From the NCBI RefSeq assembly GCF_900105245.1, contig NZ_FNSZ01000001.1, positions 1,860,001 through 1,924,000 on the forward strand: a stretch of 64,000 nucleotides of DNA, written 5' to 3'. Under the pieces are notes generated by a model that was not told where the DNA came from, did no database searches, and worked only from the letters and a program-made list of their open reading frames with translations. Positions 60,226 through 64,000 of this stretch are shown here, piece after piece (the first letter of the stretch is position 1; the number at the start of each line of letters is the position of its first letter). Position numbers and translations under genes: made by a program. This DNA is from Streptomyces sp. 1222.5 (GTDB lineage: Bacteria; Actinomycetota; Actinomycetes; Streptomycetales; Streptomycetaceae).

Positions 60226-60750
60226 ATGGACGGCACCCCGACCCGCATCCGCCCGATGACCCTCGCCGACTGCGAGCGCGTCTCCGAGATCCGCATACGC
60301 GGCTGGCAACACGCCTACCGCGGCCTCATACCCGAGACGTACCTCGCCGGCCTCGACGTCGCGGCGGACGCCGAGCGGCGGCGGGCCCGGTTCGCCGAGG
60401 GGACCGGCCCCGTGGGGAACCTGGTCGCCGAGCGGGCCGGCGAGATCCTCGGCTGGGCGGCGTACGGGCCGTACCGCGACGGTGGCTCGCCGAACGGGGA
60501 CGCCGAGCTGTACGCGATCTACCTGGACCCGAGATACGTCGGCGGCGGGATCGGGCGGGCCCTGCTGACGGAGGCGGTCGCGCGGTGCTCCGCGTACCCG
60601 CGCATGTGCCTGTGGGTCCTGAAGGACAACACCCGGGCCCGCCGCTTCTACGAGCGCGCCGGATTCCGGCCGGACGGCGCCGAGGAGCCCTTCGAGGCGG
60701 GCGGCGTGCCGGTGCCCGAGCTGCGGTACGTGAAGGAGCTGCGCGGCTGA
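60226..60750 (+). CDS. GNAT acetyltransferase
   Basis: 174 residues. IRPMTLADCERVSEIRIRGWQHAYRGLIPETYLAGL, ELYAIYLDPRYVGGGIGRALL (the acetyl-CoA loop) and LWVLKDNTRARRFYERAGFRPDGAEE. Small-molecule or protein N-acetyltransferase, substrate unknown. ATG start, 51 bp after RidA, likely the same transcript. Confidence 0.87.
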   Translation: MDGTPTRIRPMTLADCERVSEIRIRGWQHAYRGLIPETYLAGLDVAADAERRRARFAEGTGPVGNLVAERAGEILGWAAYGPYRDGGSPNGDAELYAIYLDPRYVGGGIGRALLTEAVARCSAYPRMCLWVLKDNTRARRFYERAGFRPDGAEEPFEAGGVPVPELRYVKELRG

Positions 60751-60757
60751 CCGCGCG

Positions 60758-61348
60758 TCACCTCACGCCTTTCTGCTGCGGGATGCGGGCGAGCGCGTGC
60801 ACCGCCGCCTCCGCGAGGGCGGGGTGGGCCAGTGCCTCGTTCAGCACCCGCCGGGCGCGGCCGTCGCCGAGCGCGCCCAGGCCCTCCACGCAGGCGAGGG
60901 CGACCCGCCGGTAGGGGTCGTGCGGGCGCAGCCGCCGCTCCAGGGTCGTGATCAGCGCGGGCACCGACTCCGGGGCGCGCAGGGCCGCCAGCAGCCGTAC
61001 CGGGTGCAGGGCGTAGGCGACGCGGAGCTCGTTGGTGGCGAGGGCGGCGGCCGCCCGGGCCGTGCGCGGGTCGCCGAGCCGGGCGAGGGCGTGGGCGGCG
61101 GAGGCGCAGCGCGGAGGGTCGCGGTGGTTAAGGAGCAGCACCAGGGACTCGAAGGCGCGCCGGTCGCCGGCGAGGCCGAGACGGAACGCGGCCAGTTCCC
61201 TGGCCCACAGGGGCTGTCCGGGTGCGGTGAGCACGTCCGCTAGCTCGTCGCGGTCGTCGGTCGCCAGCAGCCGGTCGTACCCGGCCGTGCCGTGCGACTC
61301 CCGCCGTAAGCGTTCCGTGAGCGATCGCAACTCTTCGTCCACGCGCAC
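60758..61348 (-). CDS. HEAT-repeat protein
   Basis: 196 residues, GTG start. Tandem helical pairs, e.g. CASAAHALARLGDPRTARAAAALAT, ELRVAYALHPVRLLAALRAPESVPALITTLE and RVALACVEGLGALGDGRARRVLNEALA, are of the HEAT type. Scaffold role likely; partner unknown. Converges with the GNAT gene at 8 bp. Confidence 0.75.
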   Translation of the reverse strand: MRVDEELRSLTERLRRESHGTAGYDRLLATDDRDELADVLTAPGQPLWARELAAFRLGLAGDRRAFESLVLLLNHRDPPRCASAAHALARLGDPRTARAAAALATNELRVAYALHPVRLLAALRAPESVPALITTLERRLRPHDPYRRVALACVEGLGALGDGRARRVLNEALAHPALAEAAVHALARIPQQKGVR

Positions 61349-61711
61349 CAGGGTAGAGGGGCGACGCCGGCGGAGGGAGGTACATCACAAAGTCCGGGGA
61401 CTGGCGCGCTCGTTACTCGCCGGTTAAGCTCAGACGAGCGAGTACCCCTCGCACTCTCGCTGGCGCCGGTTTGGTGACGCAGCCGTCGCGAGCTTGTCGG
61501 TTCGGTGCACCGTGTGTACCCAGTACGACCCGGCTTCGGGACAGAGCCGGTCGGAATCAGCCGCTCCCGGGCGTGTGCACGCCCGTGGGACCGGCACACC
61601 GGGCGTGTGCGCTCGCGGCCCGGAAACACCCGCATCCCTTCACGCACCGCGGTGCGCCCTCCGGGCGCACCCGGGCGTTCCTCGTCGTCACCCTCATCCT
61701 GGAGTCCCGCG
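61349..61711. promoter_or_regulatory. 363-bp intergenic region with GTTACTCGCCGGTTAA motif
   Basis: Between the HEAT and dehydrogenase genes, both reading outward. A near-symmetric GTTACT-CGCC-GGTTAA lies at 61412-61427, 285 bp before the dehydrogenase start, with an additional GCGAGTA block at about 61438-61444. Fatty-acid genes of actinobacteria often carry TetR-type boxes like TTACTCGC; this is inferred from memory. No further features recognised in the left 60 bp or the Pro-codon-rich 200 bp before the start. Confidence 0.3.
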
Positions 61712-63526
61712 ATGGCCACTCCCCTGTCCCCTCGGACCGGCAGCTCTCTGTCCCCGTTCAAGACGATCGCCGTGGTCGGCCTCGGCACCATGGGCACCGG
61801 CATCGCCGAGGTCCTCGTGAAGGCCGGCCGCGAGGTGATCGGCATCGACATCAGCGAGGTTCAGGCCGCCAGGTCCCGCACCGCCCTGGAGGCCTCCACC
61901 GCCCGTGCCGTGGCGCGCGGCCGGCTCACCGAGGAGGAGCGCGCCGAGGCCCTGGCCCGGGTCCGCACCTCCACCGACCTGCGGGCGGCGGCCGACGCCG
62001 ACCTGGTCATCGAGGTGGCCCCGGAGTCGTACGAGATCAAGCAGCAGATCTTCCGCGAACTGGACGGCATCGTCCGCCCGGAGACGATCCTCGCGACCGG
62101 CACCAACGCCCTGTCCGTGACCCGGCTGGCCGCGGACTCGGCCCACCCCGAGCGCATGCTCGGCCTGCACTTCTTCAACCCGGCCCCGGCGATGAAGCTG
62201 GTCGAGGTCGTCTCCTCGGTGCTGACCGCGCCGCAGGCCGTCGCCGCGGTCACGGACCTCGCGATCGAGCTGGGCAAGGAGCCGGTCGCGGTCGGCGACC
62301 GCCCCGGCTTCGTCGCGGACGGCCTGCTCTTCGGCTACCTCAACCAGGCGGCCGCGATGTACGAGGCCCGGTACGCCTCCCGCGAGGACATCGACGCGGC
62401 GATGCGGCTCGGGTGCGGTCTGCCCATGGGCCCGCTCGCCCTGCTGGACCTGATCGGCATCGACACCGCGCGCACGGTCCTGGAGGCCATGTACGCCGAG
62501 TCCCACGACCGGCTGCACGCCCCCGCCCCGATCCTCAAGCAGCTCAGCGAGGCCGGTCTGACCGGCCGCAAGTCCGGGCGCGGCTTCTACACCTACGAGG
62601 CGCCGGGCAGCGCGACGGTCGTGCCGGACGCGCTGACCCCGGCGGCGGGCGGCACGCTCACCGCGGGGCGCGAGATCCGCTCGGTCGGTGTCGCGGGCTC
62701 CGGCACGATGGCCTCCGGCATCGCCGAGGTGTTCGCGAAGGCGGGCTACGAGGTGGTCCTGGCCGCCCGCAGCGAGGAGAAGGCGCAGGCCGCCAAGGCC
62801 CGCATCGGCAAGTCCCTCGCGCGCTCCGTCGACAAGGGCCGGCTGACCGCCGAGGCCGCCGCGCAGATCCTGGACCGGATCGCCCCGGCCGGCTCCTACG
62901 AAGCCTTCGCCGGCGTCGACCTGGCCGTCGAGGCGGTCGCCGAGGACCTGGAGGTCAAGCGGCAGCTGTTCCAGACGCTGGACAAGGTGTGCAAGCCCGG
63001 CGCGATCCTGGCCACCACCACCTCCTCGCTGCCCGTCGTCGCCTGCGCCCGCGCCACTTCGCGCCCGCAGGACGTGATCGGCATGCACTTCTTCAACCCC
63101 GCCCCGGCGATGAAGCTGGTCGAGGTCGTCCGCACGGTCCTGACCGCCGACGACGTGCACGCGACCGTCCGCGAGGTCTGCGGGAAGATCAAGAAGCACG
63201 CGGTGGACTGCGGCGACCGCGCCGGTTTCATCGTGAACGCGCTGCTGTTCCCGTACCTCAACAACGCGATCAAGATGGTCCAGGAGCACTACGCCTCGCT
63301 GGACGACATCGACGCGGCGATGAAGCTCGGCGGGGGCTACCCGATGGGCCCGTTCGAGCTGCTGGACGTGGTGGGCCTGGACGTCTCGCTGGCCATCGAG
63401 AAGGTGCTGCACCGCGAGTTCCGCGACCCCGGTCTCGCCCCGGCGCCGCTGCTGGAGCACCTGGTGGCCGCGGGCTGCCTCGGCCGCAAGACCGGCCGCG
63501 GCTTCCGCGAGTATGCCCGCCGCTGA
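61712..63526 (+). CDS. 3-hydroxyacyl-CoA dehydrogenase, internally duplicated
   Basis: 604 residues. Two copies of a 3-hydroxybutyryl/3-hydroxyacyl-CoA dehydrogenase: Rossmann motif AVVGLGTMGTGIAEVLVKAG near 20 and VGVAGSGTMASGIAEVFAKAG near 330; FFNPAPAMKLVEVV occurs in each half; the C-terminal halves contain GRGFYTYEA and GRGFREYAR. Uses NAD(P) to oxidise 3-hydroxyacyl-CoA in beta-oxidation or poly-hydroxybutyrate metabolism. ATG 61712 with GGAG 8 bases before. Ends at a terminator, then a TetR gene. Confidence 0.93.
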   Translation: MATPLSPRTGSSLSPFKTIAVVGLGTMGTGIAEVLVKAGREVIGIDISEVQAARSRTALEASTARAVARGRLTEEERAEALARVRTSTDLRAAADADLVIEVAPESYEIKQQIFRELDGIVRPETILATGTNALSVTRLAADSAHPERMLGLHFFNPAPAMKLVEVVSSVLTAPQAVAAVTDLAIELGKEPVAVGDRPGFVADGLLFGYLNQAAAMYEARYASREDIDAAMRLGCGLPMGPLALLDLIGIDTARTVLEAMYAESHDRLHAPAPILKQLSEAGLTGRKSGRGFYTYEAPGSATVVPDALTPAAGGTLTAGREIRSVGVAGSGTMASGIAEVFAKAGYEVVLAARSEEKAQAAKARIGKSLARSVDKGRLTAEAAAQILDRIAPAGSYEAFAGVDLAVEAVAEDLEVKRQLFQTLDKVCKPGAILATTTSSLPVVACARATSRPQDVIGMHFFNPAPAMKLVEVVRTVLTADDVHATVREVCGKIKKHAVDCGDRAGFIVNALLFPYLNNAIKMVQEHYASLDDIDAAMKLGGGYPMGPFELLDVVGLDVSLAIEKVLHREFRDPGLAPAPLLEHLVAAGCLGRKTGRGFREYARR

Positions 63527-63596
63527 CGGCGCCGGGGACTGGTTCGACGGCGCCGCGGACGGCGCGGACTGGGGCGGACTGCTCGACCCGGTGGAC

Positions 63597-63625
63597 GCTC
63601 CCCCGCCCCCCACGGGCGGGGGAGC
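63597..63625. terminator. strong hairpin after dehydrogenase gene
   Basis: GCTCCCCCGCCC (63597-63608), loop CCCAC, GGGCGGGGGAGC (63614-63625); perfect 12-bp stem, 70 bp past the dehydrogenase stop. Confidence 0.85.
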
Positions 63626-63671
63626 CCCCTCACCCGCGCACCGAGCTGCGCACATGCAGTACTTTCGGGTC

Positions 63672-64000
63672 ATGCCCCAGCCCGCCAAGTCCTCACGTAC
63701 ACCAGCCACGCCCGACGCGCCGGAAAGTGCCGCAGGCAGTCGCGCCGCCGCCCAGCGGCTGAAAATGCGCCGGGAACTGGCGGCCGCAGCGATGGAACTG
63801 TTCGCGACCAAGGGGTACGAGGCGACCACCGTCGACGAGATCGCGGCCGCCGCCGGGGTCGCGCGCCGCACCTTCTTCCGCCACTTCCGCTCCAAGGAAG
63901 AGGCGATCTTCCCGGACCACGACGACACGCTGATCCGCGCCGAGGCGGTCCTGAACGCCGCGCCCGCGCACGAGCACCCGCTCGACACCGTGTGCCGCGG
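63672..64000 (+). CDS. TetR family regulator (runs off window)
   Basis: 109 codons visible. N-terminal PAKSSRTPATPDAPESAAGS extension, then the HTH: RRELAAAAMELFATKGYEATTVDEIAAAAGVARRTFFRHFRSKEEAIFPDHDDTLI. The C-terminal ligand domain is cut by the window end. Likely controls the dehydrogenase upstream or a transcript beyond. ATG 63672 is used; an ATG at 63654 (QYFRV) is also in frame. Ribosome site unclear. Confidence 0.85.
   Translation, partial: MPQPAKSSRTPATPDAPESAAGSRAAAQRLKMRRELAAAAMELFATKGYEATTVDEIAAAAGVARRTFFRHFRSKEEAIFPDHDDTLIRAEAVLNAAPAHEHPLDTVCR

Noticed and set aside
61694..63988. 764-residue minus-strand ORF opposite the dehydrogenase
   Set aside because: Antisense of a clear two-domain dehydrogenase; no recognisable domain of its own.

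Overview
The window looks like a chromosomal segment of a Streptomyces. GC is very high, third codon positions are almost always G or C, genes are packed tightly with many ATGA/GTGA overlaps, and a ten-gene gas-vesicle operon in the order gvpO-A-F-G-Y-Z-J-L-S-K is present, which I recall as the Streptomyces layout. There are no rRNA genes, phage structural genes or transposases.

Left arm (1-18.2 kb). These are household and stress genes: OsmC peroxiredoxin, a membrane alkaline-phosphatase-fold protein, two metallo-beta-lactamase-fold hydrolases, DedA, a PLP aminotransferase-like protein, a Cys-rich secreted protein with a C-terminal anchor, a pyruvate-oxidase-like ThDP enzyme, a DUF2795 protein, a DJ-1/PfpI protein, a Vms1-like (baeRF) protein, an ABC-F ATPase, a histidine phosphatase, a PAP2-diacylglycerol-kinase fusion and a SAM methyltransferase. 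Gas-vesicle operon (23.7-18.2 kb, minus strand). All ten genes appear intact, mostly with 1-4 bp overlaps.

Disrupted ligD and its insert (23.8-35.7 kb). This is the most unusual part. The C-terminal half of a LigD-type polymerase/primase gene lies at 23771-24373 and its N-terminal half at 35293-35661, both on the minus strand. The halves meet at the same place in the protein. About 10.9 kb of foreign-looking DNA lies between them: gene fragments, in-frame chimeras, a frameshifted MmcQ/YjbR gene, two TetR genes (one with two perfect twin operators), a truncated TerD-VWA protein, a degenerate type I-E-like CRISPR unit, a divergent initiator-tRNA-like gene, a polymorphic-toxin tail with a possible immunity gene, and truncated TPR and CHAT genes. 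Both ends of the insert cut genes, so it looks like a captured DNA fragment or a decayed island rather than a clean integrative element. The disrupted gene belongs to the LigD (NHEJ) family.

Right of the insert (35.3-40.3 kb). ligD was the last gene of a four-gene minus-strand operon (NADH dehydrogenase-like flavoprotein, small repeat protein, transketolase, ligD), each junction a 4-bp ATGA overlap. A divergent F420-dependent LLM enzyme follows.

Right arm (40.3-64 kb). Holin-X-like protein, VOC protein, DUF5107/TPR protein, arginase family, acetyltransferases, a peptidase run (M55 D-aminopeptidase, M20, S9, LD-carboxypeptidase), a methyltransferase, a PAS/GAF/PP2C/ATPase regulator, a DHA2 transporter with an extra C-terminal beta-sandwich region, an SRPBCC protein, a radical SAM protein behind a LexA-like box, a secreted alpha/beta hydrolase, RidA, a HEAT-repeat protein, a duplicated 3-hydroxyacyl-CoA dehydrogenase and the start of a TetR gene that runs off the window.
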